Shown in pieces: positions 7,242-14,720 of a DNA stretch of 64,000 bases. A model generated the notes under the pieces. The model had not been told where the DNA came from. It saw only the letters and a list, made by a program, of their open reading frames with translations, and did no database searches. This DNA is from CAYQVW01 sp964421245. Its GTDB lineage: Bacteria; Margulisbacteria; WOR-1; XYC2-FULL-46-14. Location of the stretch: positions 1 through 64,000 of the forward strand of contig CAYQVW010000004.1 of assembly GCA_964421245.1 (NCBI GenBank), read 5' to 3'. The first letter of the stretch is position 1. Every line of letters starts with the position of its first letter. The position numbers and the translations under genes were made by a program.

Positions 7242-8947
7242 AGAATAACATTCAACAAGGTTCCAACAGTTAATGCCACGGTAACCATAATTGCACTAGC
7301 TTTCAACATATCTTTTAACCCTAACTCTTTTATCATTATCGCAAAAGTTGCAATGCAAGGAAAAAACATTGAAAGAACAACCGAGGAAACTATCAACTGC
7401 TTAACCGAAAGTCCTAATGGACCAAGCATGCCAATTGCAATATCTTTTCTAAGAAACCCAATAACAATTGCAACAACTGCCTGTTTTGGTAGACCAAATA
7501 ATCCGGTTACAACCGGGGCTGTTAAATTTGCAATAAACTCAAAGGCTCCCAAAAAAATTAATATATTAATTACGAATACTCCAGCAAGCATTACTGGAAT
7601 TGCATCAACTAAAAAACCTCTTATACGCCATCTCAATTTATTAAAAAGAACTTTTAATGGTGGCATACGATAAGACGGTATTTCGAGCAATAGCTCTGGC
7701 GAAAATCCAGGAATAAGTTTATTTAAAACAAAACCCAAAACCACCCAGGTTGAAAGCAAGCTAATGTAAACTATAGCGACCGGTCCCCCACCATACTCCC
7801 CCAAAACCCCAATAATCATAGCCTGCAGAGCCGCACAGGGAATTCCGATTGAAATTAAGGTTGAGGCAATGAAACGTTCGCGCTTACTCTCTAAAATTCT
7901 AGTCGCCAGAATGCCAGGGACATTGCAACCAAACCCCAATAGAGTCGGAACAATCGCAAATCCGTGCAAACCAATCTTGTGCATTAGGGTATCCATTAGC
8001 ACTGCTACCCTTGGCAAATAACCGGAATCCTCCAAAAGACCCAAGACTAAATAAAAGGCAATGATATATGGTAATACGGCTCCAACCGGGACAAAAAGTC
8101 CGGTTGTTAACACTCCCATCGATTGGAAATAATCAATAGAACCGTCAATTAGCTTTCCAACAATAACATCGTGCCATAATCCAGATGAACCAAGTAGTCC
8201 ACTCAATTGCATCATAAGGGGGGTATAGATTTTCTCAAAAAGAGGCTCAAAAACATATCCAATTAAACCCTCTCCGATAAAACGAATTAATTTAAAGGCA
8301 AGATAAGCAATAACCACCGCAATTGGAAGTCCGGTTAATGGTTGAATCGAAAGATCCTGTAGAATATCTATAAAAGTATGATGACGATGCTCTAGCTTCT
8401 GCACCCGACTAACAACTTTACCAATATCTTCCCATCGTTCTTCTAAACTATGTTTGCGAACTTTAGGGCTGCGTGCCTTATAAATTTCAGCAATTAACTT
8501 GTTAAAACCCTCTCCGGTTACTGCAACTGTTGGAACGGTCGGAACCCCTAACCATTCCTTTAGCTTTTCTATATCTATATGAATTCCTTTATGCTTTGTA
8601 TCATCCCACATATTTAAAGAAACAATAATCGGAATATTTTTCTCCATAAGCTCTAAGGTCAGATACAAATTTCTTTCAAGATTGGTCGAATCAACTACAT
8701 TAATAATTAGATCAGCATCTTTTAATATTTCACAAGCAACCTCTTCTGCTTTGCAGGTCGGTTCTAATGTATATGTACCTGGAACGTCAATTACTTCAAC
8801 TTTTTCCTCTCCAAGAAGCATATATCCCTTGGTGTATTCAACTGTTGTCCCAGGGTAATTTGAAGCCATAACTTGTATACCAGTTAAACGAGAGAATACC
8901 GCACTCTTTCCAACATTGGGATTACCCATCAATAAGACTTTTCTCAC
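7238..8947 (-). CDS. feoB: Ferrous iron transporter FeoB
   Basis: This 569-residue protein starts with a GTPase domain: G1 GNPNVGKS at residues 8-15, DVPGTY (G3) and NMWD (G4). A membrane domain of about 8-11 helices follows, with the conserved GFGCNVPG and SIGIPCAALQAM motifs of FeoB gates. It is shorter than E. coli FeoB (773 residues), mainly between and after the gate repeats, as in many anaerobes. It imports Fe2+ across the inner membrane. It is the last gene of fur-feoA-feoB with a 4-base overlap to feoA, so Fur control is likely. Confidence 0.95.
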   Translation of the reverse strand: MRKVLLMGNPNVGKSAVFSRLTGIQVMASNYPGTTVEYTKGYMLLGEEKVEVIDVPGTYTLEPTCKAEEVACEILKDADLIINVVDSTNLERNLYLTLELMEKNIPIIVSLNMWDDTKHKGIHIDIEKLKEWLGVPTVPTVAVTGEGFNKLIAEIYKARSPKVRKHSLEERWEDIGKVVSRVQKLEHRHHTFIDILQDLSIQPLTGLPIAVVIAYLAFKLIRFIGEGLIGYVFEPLFEKIYTPLMMQLSGLLGSSGLWHDVIVGKLIDGSIDYFQSMGVLTTGLFVPVGAVLPYIIAFYLVLGLLEDSGYLPRVAVLMDTLMHKIGLHGFAIVPTLLGFGCNVPGILATRILESKRERFIASTLISIGIPCAALQAMIIGVLGEYGGGPVAIVYISLLSTWVVLGFVLNKLIPGFSPELLLEIPSYRMPPLKVLFNKLRWRIRGFLVDAIPVMLAGVFVINILIFLGAFEFIANLTAPVVTGLFGLPKQAVVAIVIGFLRKDIAIGMLGPLGLSVKQLIVSSVVLSMFFPCIATFAIMIKELGLKDMLKASAIMVTVALTVGTLLNVIL

Positions 8948-9186
8948 TTCTTCACCTCGACAAACACTTTTGATGCCATACCATGACCTATGCTCAACTG
9001 AGTGTGACCGACTTGAATTGTAACAGGGCCAAACATAAGCATCCCACTAACCTTTTTTACTTTTTTACCAATACGAATCCCCATGGATTTCAAGCGTCGA
9101 GATACTTCTGACCCACCAGCAAACTCAACCACAACTCCAACCTGTCTTTTCTTTAATTTTGTCAATGAAATTATTTTTTGTGTCAT
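8944..9186 (-). CDS. feoA: FeoA-domain protein
   Basis: This 80-residue SH3-like protein has the FeoA pattern: GSEVSRRLKSMGIRIGKKV in the middle and PVTIQVGHTQLSIGHGMA at the end, including the final GxxxA typical of FeoA. It is thought to support FeoB activity from the cytoplasm. It overlaps both fur and feoB by 4 bases, so the three genes form one operon. Confidence 0.92.
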   Translation of the reverse strand: MTQKIISLTKLKKRQVGVVVEFAGGSEVSRRLKSMGIRIGKKVKKVSGMLMFGPVTIQVGHTQLSIGHGMASKVFVEVKK

Positions 9187-9629
9187 TTTCTATCCCTCTG
9201 ACAGCATCGGCATAATCCAAATATTTCCATCCGGTGCCGCTGAACCTTGAATCTATGTCTTTTTGCTAATTTTTCCTGCAACCGCTCAATTCGAGGGTCG
9301 ATAACTTCGATTGATTCTCCACAGCAGAGACAAATTAAGTGATCATGATGCTCATGATCAAACAGATGTTCATACTTAGTCTTTCTATCGCCAAAATTAA
9401 CCTCTGCAGCAATTTTTGCCTTTTTTAAGAGATTTAGCGTTCTCCAAACTGTTACATACCCAATATTTGGATGTTTTTTGTGAATAATAGAATAAAGCTC
9501 ATCAATCCCAAGGTGTCCTTCTCTTTCAAGAAAAACTCTAACAACTATTTCTCTTTGTTTAGTCAATCGGAGTTTTTTCTTTTTTAAAAACTCTATAAAA
9601 TACTCTACTGCCCTATTAATATTGCCCAT
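9183..9629 (-). CDS. fur: Fur-family metalloregulator
   Basis: This 148-residue protein begins with a winged-helix domain (LRLTKQREIVVRVFLE; YVTVWRTLNLL). It ends with a metal-binding dimerisation domain containing HEHHDHLICLCCG at about residues 91-103 and a C-terminal CRCC pair that could hold structural zinc. As first gene of fur-feoA-feoB it most likely represses iron uptake when Fe2+ is plentiful. A perfect palindrome lies 13 bases upstream of its start codon and may be its own operator. A Zur or PerR role cannot be excluded, but the Feo context favours Fur. Confidence 0.9.
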   Translation of the reverse strand: MGNINRAVEYFIEFLKKKKLRLTKQREIVVRVFLEREGHLGIDELYSIIHKKHPNIGYVTVWRTLNLLKKAKIAAEVNFGDRKTKYEHLFDHEHHDHLICLCCGESIEVIDPRIERLQEKLAKRHRFKVQRHRMEIFGLCRCCQRDRK

Positions 9630-9641
9630 ACATCCTATTCC

Positions 9642-9664
9642 TTATTGAAAGTTGTTTTCAATAA
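9642..9664. promoter_or_regulatory. Putative Fur operator (perfect inverted repeat)
   Basis: Arms TTATTGAAA (9642-9650) and TTTCAATAA (9656-9664) are perfect inverted copies around a 5-base centre. The site lies 13 bases upstream of fur and resembles Fur boxes in length, symmetry and AT-richness. The same region could also affect the divergent gene at 9750. Confidence 0.65.
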
Positions 9665-9749
9665 CAACAATAACAGCATGAACAATGTTTGTCAACAATA
9701 AAGTGAAATTATTTTTATACTCTTCCGATATTAGAGTAGGGGAATCACT

Positions 9750-10826
9750 GTGGGACATGGATTTCAACCAACAAAATATAGCATATCAGCCCCTTTAACA
9801 AGAAGGGCAGGATATTATCAAAAACCCCCATCATTAACAGCTAGGCTTCAGATTCTTTTTAATTCTATAACAAATGGAACAAACCTAGAAGCAGTAAATC
9901 ATATAATTTGGGGAAGAGGAAATACTCCCTGCGGAGAATGGGAAAACAATATAACCCCAGAATTATTTCTAACAATTCTTGCTTGCGCAAATCCTACCAA
10001 ATTTAGAAAATTATTAATGAATGGAGCAAACAAATCTCTACCCTCTATGCTAAATAATCTTGGGGATGATTTTTTAGAAGGTGTAAAGATTGCAGAAATT
10101 GGAGGAGAATTTGCCTCTTTTCTTAGAAAATGGGGAGCAGAAACATATCAAGCAGATAGAAAATTTGGATACCAGCAAAACGAAACCATCATGCTGGCTA
10201 ACTATCGTGAATTCTTTCCTGAAAGAATAGATCTTGTTTTTGGGAATTGTTTTTTTGAACGCAAATCAGGCATTAACGCAACACACTTAGGAGTTGAAAC
10301 TGATGAATTACTATTCCCTACTTTCTCCGGAACAAAAAAATATTTTAGTCTCCTTCATCATCAACAACTACCTGACGATCCATCAGACTCGGCCGCAATT
10401 GAAATTATGGCAGTCTGTGCAAACATTACCAAAGTTGGAGGATATATAGTATTTAACAATCATGACTCGCAATTACTAGAGATCCCGGAAAACATATTAA
10501 GGTTTTTCGGAATTATTAAAGTTGCCAATTTGGATCTTCCAGGAGTAAAAACTTCGCGCTTCGCAAAAAACCAAATACATGCATATCGCAAAATAATCCC
10601 AGCCACAACAAATGGAGAAATATGTTTTTCTTATCGAAGACCTAAAATCCATTATAAATCAGCTAATCAACACACAACAGCCTGTGGAATTTATCTCTTA
10701 GCAACCAAAGGAATAGTTAGATACTCCTCAAACGGACAAAAACTAGAATTATATGAAGTAACATTGCCATTAGAAGCCAAAGGAACCCAGGAAGGTCCCG
10801 GAAAAAGCACTTATCATACATTATAA
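9750..10826 (+). CDS. Unknown protein with a methyltransferase-like core
   Basis: I do not recognise this 358-residue protein. The middle resembles a Rossmann methyltransferase: VKIAEIGG at about 112-119 could be the SAM-binding glycine loop, YQADRK the acidic end of strand 2, IDLVFGN strand 4, and GGYIVFNNHD strand 5. The start is GTG, supported by AGGGGA six bases upstream. A possible -10 TATACT lies at 9716-9721. It stands alone between the divergent fur operon and a convergent transporter gene. It is one of four unassigned plus-strand genes here (with 21898, 39920 and 58341), perhaps restricted to this lineage. Confidence 0.6.
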   Translation: MGHGFQPTKYSISAPLTRRAGYYQKPPSLTARLQILFNSITNGTNLEAVNHIIWGRGNTPCGEWENNITPELFLTILACANPTKFRKLLMNGANKSLPSMLNNLGDDFLEGVKIAEIGGEFASFLRKWGAETYQADRKFGYQQNETIMLANYREFFPERIDLVFGNCFFERKSGINATHLGVETDELLFPTFSGTKKYFSLLHHQQLPDDPSDSAAIEIMAVCANITKVGGYIVFNNHDSQLLEIPENILRFFGIIKVANLDLPGVKTSRFAKNQIHAYRKIIPATTNGEICFSYRRPKIHYKSANQHTTACGIYLLATKGIVRYSSNGQKLELYEVTLPLEAKGTQEGPGKSTYHTL

Positions 10827-10858
10827 ATTCAAGAGGGATTAAGAAAACCTACAGGGGG

Positions 10859-11602
10859 TTATAAAACCAACAACCCCACCATCACCGCCACCCCAGCAAT
10901 AACCGCTAAAAACTGCCAGATTGAGGTAGAAAGTTTAATCCCACATTTATGATGCAATTCTGGGATTAAATCAGATCCTGCGATATAAATAAAACCACCT
11001 GCAGTAATCGGTAATAGAACAACGGTAAAGTCTTTTAGATGAGCACCAAGCAAAAGGACGATTAATGCACCAATGATTGCAAGACAAGCTGAAAGGAAAT
11101 TAAAAAACAAAGCTTTGGAAATAGAAAATCCGGCATTAATTAAAACACCAAAGTCTCCCAATTCTTGAGGAATTTCATGTAATATAACCGCAACTGTTGT
11201 TGCAATCCCAACCGGAATTGAAACCATATAGGCTGCAGCAATTACCATCCCATCAATTAAATTATGCACCCCATCCCCTATTAAATTTAACGTCGCAACC
11301 GGATGAGGATGCGATTCACTCACTTCATGATGGCAATGACGCCAGCGTAAAAAGTTCTCTAAAAAGAAAAAGAGAAAAATACCTAGGAGAACATATAAAG
11401 AAGCTGCGGGCTGAGATATTTTTTCAAACGCTTCTGGAATAAGATGAATAAAGGCACCACCAAGAAGTGCACCTACTGCAAAAGCAACCAAATAATTAAC
11501 TATTTTGGCTAATAGATGACGTTTTAGAGAAAGCGTAAAGAGCCCCAAGAGCGAAATCATACTAATAAACACAACGCTGGCCAGCGTATATATCCAAATC
11601 AT
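10859..11602 (-). CDS. ZIP-family divalent metal transporter
   Basis: The 247-residue membrane protein has eight predicted helices and ZIP hallmarks: HLIPEAFEK in the second helix region, GDGVHNLIDGMVIAAA in helix 4, and HEIPQELGDFGVL in helix 5 with metal-binding His/Glu. A His-rich cytoplasmic loop (RHCHHEVSESHPHP) lies before helix 4. The substrate is probably Zn2+ or Fe2+. The gene has its own promoter, whose -10 box overlaps the stop codon of the upstream gene and ends 7 bases before its ATG. Confidence 0.92.
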   Translation of the reverse strand: MIWIYTLASVVFISMISLLGLFTLSLKRHLLAKIVNYLVAFAVGALLGGAFIHLIPEAFEKISQPAASLYVLLGIFLFFFLENFLRWRHCHHEVSESHPHPVATLNLIGDGVHNLIDGMVIAAAYMVSIPVGIATTVAVILHEIPQELGDFGVLINAGFSISKALFFNFLSACLAIIGALIVLLLGAHLKDFTVVLLPITAGGFIYIAGSDLIPELHHKCGIKLSTSIWQFLAVIAGVAVMVGLLVL

Positions 11603-11609
11603 GTGATTT

Positions 11610-11639
11610 ATTATACCCGAACTCGTTCTCTCTCTGCAA
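11610..11639 (-). promoter_or_regulatory. Leaderless promoter of the ZIP gene
   Basis: Minus strand: -35 TTGCAG (11634-11639), 18-base spacer, -10 TATAAT (11610-11615), 7 bases before the ATG at 11602. The TAA inside the -10 is also the stop codon of the upstream glycyl-radical gene, so the promoter lies within coding DNA. Confidence 0.7.
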
Positions 11640-11904
11640 GCTCTCCAACTTTCCCTTTATTCCATCCAGAAACACGAGAGAAGTAACCGGTTACACGGGT
11701 TATCTGCTCAACATTGCGTCCTCCAACTAATATTTTTTCCAGCTGTTCTGGGCTAATCTTAGCTAGAGCATGCGGCTCAATCTTTACCTTTTCATTCTTG
11801 GCATCATATTGCGCATGTCTTAAATATAAATTACCATCTTCGTCATTAATCCACTCAATATTCTGATTACTTTCTAAAAAGGAATTTAATTCCTCATGTG
11901 TCAT
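11611..11904 (-). CDS. Free-standing NrdD-type glycyl-radical domain protein
   Basis: The 97-residue protein ends with ITRVTGYFSRVSGWNKGKVG, which matches the C-terminal glycyl-radical region of class III (anaerobic) ribonucleotide reductase. In that family the glycine of RVTGY carries the radical. The catalytic barrel of NrdD is absent. The first 60 residues are not recognisable NrdD sequence, and the paired zinc cysteines of NrdD are missing. It overlaps the upstream Fe-S protein gene by 11 bases. By analogy with YfiD/GrcA it could be a spare radical domain or a regulatory fragment; no experiment known to me settles this. Confidence 0.65.
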   Translation of the reverse strand: MTHEELNSFLESNQNIEWINDEDGNLYLRHAQYDAKNEKVKIEPHALAKISPEQLEKILVGGRNVEQITRVTGYFSRVSGWNKGKVGELAERERVRV

Positions 11905-12730
11905 ATTGTCTCACCTCCTTTCCTTTTATGTTTATGACTATGGTCTTGATCGGAATTTTGCGTTCTGCCTTATCTCTTGCCACCTGAGCAATTTTGAGTA
12001 ATCCAGAACAGCATGGAACTTCCATAATAATTACGGTTAAACTATTAATTTTAGCTGTATCAATCATTGTTTTGATCTTTTCAATATAAATTTCCTGTTC
12101 AGAATCTAACTTCGGACATGCAATTGCTAAACTCTTTCCCCTTAAATAATCTTTATGGAAATCAGCTAGAGAATAAGCAACACAATCTGCAGCTAAGACC
12201 ACATCTTTACCTTGAAAATACGGTGCATTTGGTGGAACAAGATGCAATTGCACTGGCCACTGCTTTAATTGTGAAGAACGACTCCCCTCTTCCTCACAGC
12301 AGCATCCTTCTTCTTCTGAAAAATCCATTACTTTAGTTCCAGGACAACTACATGGAACATTTCCAACCTCTTTCTTTATCTCTGGAACATTTATTTTTTT
12401 CTTTCTTAAAATATTCACTGCTTTTTTTAAAAATTCGGTCTCACCATGATCACTAAGATGCTCAAGATGTGCCTTTATCGTATTTGGGCCAGCTTTAATA
12501 ATATTTTCCATAACTTTTTCTTCATTGTATGGTTCGGCCTCACGCTCCTCTATTTTAATTGCCCCGACTGGACAGGTTCCGATACAGGCACCAAGACCAT
12601 CACAAAAGAGATCTGAAATTAGACGGGCTTTCCCATCGATCATTTGAATCGCCCCTTCCGGACAATTAGGTATACAATCGCCGCAGCCATTACATTTATC
12701 TGCATTAATATTTATTATTTTTCTTTTCAT
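11894..12730 (-). CDS. Ferredoxin-domain protein with two 4Fe-4S clusters
   Basis: This 278-residue cytoplasmic protein has two adjacent 4Fe-4S binding sites at the N-terminus (CNGCGDCIPNCP at 14-25; CDGLGACIGTCP at about 43-54). Further cysteines occur in PCSCPG and EEGCCCEEE and at EVPCCSG near the end. Proteins of this layout occur in anaerobes near hybrid-cluster protein or Rrf2 regulators and are predicted electron carriers or Fe-S sensors. It follows an Rrf2 regulator on the same strand. A GC-rich palindrome separates an AGGAG site from its ATG. Confidence 0.8.
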   Translation of the reverse strand: MKRKIININADKCNGCGDCIPNCPEGAIQMIDGKARLISDLFCDGLGACIGTCPVGAIKIEEREAEPYNEEKVMENIIKAGPNTIKAHLEHLSDHGETEFLKKAVNILRKKKINVPEIKKEVGNVPCSCPGTKVMDFSEEEGCCCEEEGSRSSQLKQWPVQLHLVPPNAPYFQGKDVVLAADCVAYSLADFHKDYLRGKSLAIACPKLDSEQEIYIEKIKTMIDTAKINSLTVIIMEVPCCSGLLKIAQVARDKAERKIPIKTIVINIKGKEVRQYDT

Positions 12731-12731
12731 A

Positions 12732-12745
12732 CAGGTCGCGACCTG
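12732..12745. repeat. GGTCGCGACC palindrome before the Fe-S gene start
   Basis: A perfect 14-base palindrome CAGGTCGCGACCTG lies 1 base before the Fe-S gene ATG. The best Shine-Dalgarno match (AGGAG, minus strand, within 12746-12753) is on the far side of it. The same core recurs at 13891-13918 and, altered, at 62540-62567. Confidence 0.75.
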
Positions 12746-12755
12746 CCTCTCCTAT

Positions 12756-13163
12756 TTATATATATGAAACGCCAGGCGCCAAATCTAAAATATTCTGTTC
12801 AGATAACATATCACGAATCTTTTTTTGGATTTTACCTAAACATTTTCTTACCTTACATTTTCCAGAGAACTTACAACTTTTACGATGGAACAAACAGTCG
12901 TTTATATATAGAGGGCCTTCAATCGCTTCATAAACTTCGGCTAAACTTATTTTTGTTGCTGGTTTTGAAAGTTTAATTCCTCCACCCTTTCCTTTTTTAG
13001 TAATTAATATACCGGCATTTGAAAGACGCTGAACCAATTTTGAAAGATGATTAAAAGAGACATCGATCTCGCAAGCCATATCGCGGGTAGATCCCTCCCC
13101 ACCCTGTGCGGCCAAGAAAGTTAGAAGCCGAAACGCATAATCAACTGCTCTTGTAATATTCAT
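12756..13163 (-). CDS. Rrf2-family regulator with cysteine cluster (NsrR/IscR-like)
   Basis: The 135-residue protein has an Rrf2 winged helix (AVDYAFRLLTFLA; FNHLSKLVQRLSNAGI; GGGIKLSKP). In its C-terminal half, cysteines in DCLFHRKSCKFSGKCKVRKCL are placed as in Fe-S cluster-binding Rrf2 sensors. It probably senses iron-sulfur status, NO or redox and controls the adjacent Fe-S protein operon and itself. A TTGACA promoter lies just upstream. Which signal it senses cannot be told from sequence. Confidence 0.88.
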   Translation of the reverse strand: MNITRAVDYAFRLLTFLAAQGGEGSTRDMACEIDVSFNHLSKLVQRLSNAGILITKKGKGGGIKLSKPATKISLAEVYEAIEGPLYINDCLFHRKSCKFSGKCKVRKCLGKIQKKIRDMLSEQNILDLAPGVSYI

Positions 13164-13172
13164 AATAAGTAC

Positions 13173-13201
13173 ATATTATACCTATTATATAATTCTGTCA
13201 A
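13173..13201 (-). promoter_or_regulatory. Promoter of the Rrf2-Fe-S protein operon
   Basis: Minus strand: -35 TTGACA (13196-13201) with overlapping candidate -10 boxes TAATAT (13173-13178, 17-base spacer) and TATAAT (13175-13180, 15-base spacer). The -10 is about 10 bases from the ATG, so the leader is very short. Confidence 0.7.
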
Positions 13202-13215
13202 GGGGTTATTTTGTA

Positions 13216-13250
13216 GAAAAAGGCCTTACCTGGTTTTCCAGATAAGGCCT
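13216..13250 (-). terminator. Intrinsic terminator of the 13264-13872 gene
   Basis: Minus strand: a hairpin with 13-base arms AGGCCTTATCTGG and CCAGGTAAGGCCT (one mismatch, loop AAAA) starts 14 bases after the stop codon. It is followed by TTTTT. This is one of only two convincing terminators I find in the window. Confidence 0.9.
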
Positions 13251-13263
13251 CAAGAAAGACTAA

Positions 13264-13872
13264 TTACACCGATAATTTACGGTATATATCTGCGTTTGCA
13301 ATAAGGGTAACAGGAATAGAAACAAACAAACCGACCAAAAGGCAAATGGCACCAAGCACATTAACCAACACAACTGCCAAGATAAACAAGAAGAGGTGAA
13401 CCCTCTCCCCTTTAGTAATCTCCATACTCTTTTTTAACGCATCTATTGGAGACAATCCTTTATCAACAATAAGATATCCATAAAACATGAAAACAATAGC
13501 AGCAATTATTCCAGGAATTACTAATAATATTGACCCAATTACAACCATTAAGCCATATAGAATAGAAGCAAGTAGATAAGCAATAAAGACATCTTTTCCA
13601 TTGAAAAGGTCTGAAATTTCTCCCTTTTGACCATCAACCATTTTTAGGGCAATCTTAATGAAACCGATACCAATTAATATCTGTACTGCCCAGTTAACCA
13701 ATCCCATTATAGCGGAAAGAATGGCTGAGTTCTGCACCATGCCACCCACAATTCCTAAAACAAAGAAAACCAACCAAGCAACAACTAGAAGAAGAATAAA
13801 AAAACCAACATTGGCCTTAAAAACAGACCAACCCTTACCGAGCGCATCACCAATCGCAAACTTATTTCCCAT
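13264..13872 (-). CDS. Integral membrane protein of unknown function (DUF975-like)
   Basis: This 202-residue protein has a short N-terminal amphipathic helix (IGDALGKGWSVFKANVGFF) and about five membrane segments. A central SPIDALKKSMEITKGE segment is typical of DUF975 and related membrane proteins. Function unknown. An AAGGAGG site lies 5 bases before the ATG, so it is translated in the standard way. It has its own terminator downstream and a 28-base palindrome upstream. Confidence 0.7.
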   Translation of the reverse strand: MGNKFAIGDALGKGWSVFKANVGFFILLLVVAWLVFFVLGIVGGMVQNSAILSAIMGLVNWAVQILIGIGFIKIALKMVDGQKGEISDLFNGKDVFIAYLLASILYGLMVVIGSILLVIPGIIAAIVFMFYGYLIVDKGLSPIDALKKSMEITKGERVHLFLFILAVVLVNVLGAICLLVGLFVSIPVTLIANADIYRKLSV

Positions 13873-13890
13873 ATGAACCTCCTTGTTTTT

Positions 13891-13918
13891 GTAAGGACCG
13901 GTCGCGACCTGTCCTTAC
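13891..13918. repeat. 28-base near-perfect palindrome with GGTCGCGACC core
   Basis: The outer arms GTAAGGAC/GTCCTTAC flank the core GGTCGCGACC; only one symmetric base pair deviates. It sits 18 bases upstream of a start codon and 19 bases after the korB stop. It is not a classical terminator for korB because no T-run follows on the minus strand. Confidence 0.8.
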
Positions 13919-13937
13919 TTTTCCCGATTATACCCTC

Positions 13938-14720
13938 TTAGGCTTTGTTGTCAAGCAATAATTGGCTTAATTTTGTGATGTTTTCAGAAAAATCTCTACT
14001 GATTGATGGAATCTGCTCTTCAAAAGATTTTTTATCAGCATTCTGGTAAAAAATCCCCAAAGGAAGCTTTTTATGCTCAAGCGATCTTTTAAAGGCCTCA
14101 GCCCTATTAGTTGGATCATAGGAATCTTCCAATTTGTAAGTATGCTCTTTAAACCATTGATGGGTATTTATCTTATTAAACGAGACACACGGTTGCAAAA
14201 TATCTACCAAAGCATACCCCTTGTGTTGAATTGCTTTTTTGAGCACTTCCCTGGTGTGATCTGGGTCGCCACAAAAGACCCGGGCAACAAATGAAGCATC
14301 AAGAGATATTGCAACAGATAGAGGATTAACCTGACCCTTGGTTAATCCATAAACCATATTATTATGTACAATATTAGTAATATTAGGATTTCGACGTATC
14401 GTGTGAATAAAATGATTCCCCCCCTCCCCATACATATCCCCATCGCCACTCTCTGCAATAACTGTGAGATTAGGATTTACCGCTTTTATTGCAGTGGCCG
14501 GAGGAAGAGCTCTACCATGTAAACCGTTAAAATAATTACAACGCAGATATTGCGGTATTTTCGCTGCCTGTCCAACCCCAGAAACCAATACAACATTCTT
14601 TGGATTTAAAACCAACTCCCCCAAGGCTTGTTTCAAAATCTTTAATATTGCGAAGTTCCCACAACCCGGACACCATGCTATATCAGCTGGATTGCTTTCA
14701 AAAGAAATATTATCCACCAA
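13938..14720 (-). CDS. korB: 2-oxoacid:ferredoxin oxidoreductase, beta subunit
   Basis: The 260-residue thiamine-diphosphate subunit shows DIAWCPGCGNFA at the start, a TPP/Mg2+ site GDGDMYGEGGNHF, and NNMVYGLTKGQ. It catalyses oxidative decarboxylation of a 2-oxoacid (probably 2-oxoglutarate, possibly pyruvate) with reduction of ferredoxin, jointly with the alpha subunit. It overlaps the alpha gene by 11 bases. No separate delta (ferredoxin) subunit lies next to it, as is usual for two-subunit KorAB enzymes. Confidence 0.92.
   Translation of the reverse strand: MVDNISFESNPADIAWCPGCGNFAILKILKQALGELVLNPKNVVLVSGVGQAAKIPQYLRCNYFNGLHGRALPPATAIKAVNPNLTVIAESGDGDMYGEGGNHFIHTIRRNPNITNIVHNNMVYGLTKGQVNPLSVAISLDASFVARVFCGDPDHTREVLKKAIQHKGYALVDILQPCVSFNKINTHQWFKEHTYKLEDSYDPTNRAEAFKRSLEHKKLPLGIFYQNADKKSFEEQIPSISRDFSENITKLSQLLLDNKA

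Noticed and set aside
7353..7673. Plus-strand 106-codon frame within feoB
   Set aside because: Antisense shadow of feoB; composition follows the membrane-protein codons of the real gene.
13891..13918. Terminator for korB
   Set aside because: The palindrome has no T-run on the minus strand and shares its core with other dispersed copies.
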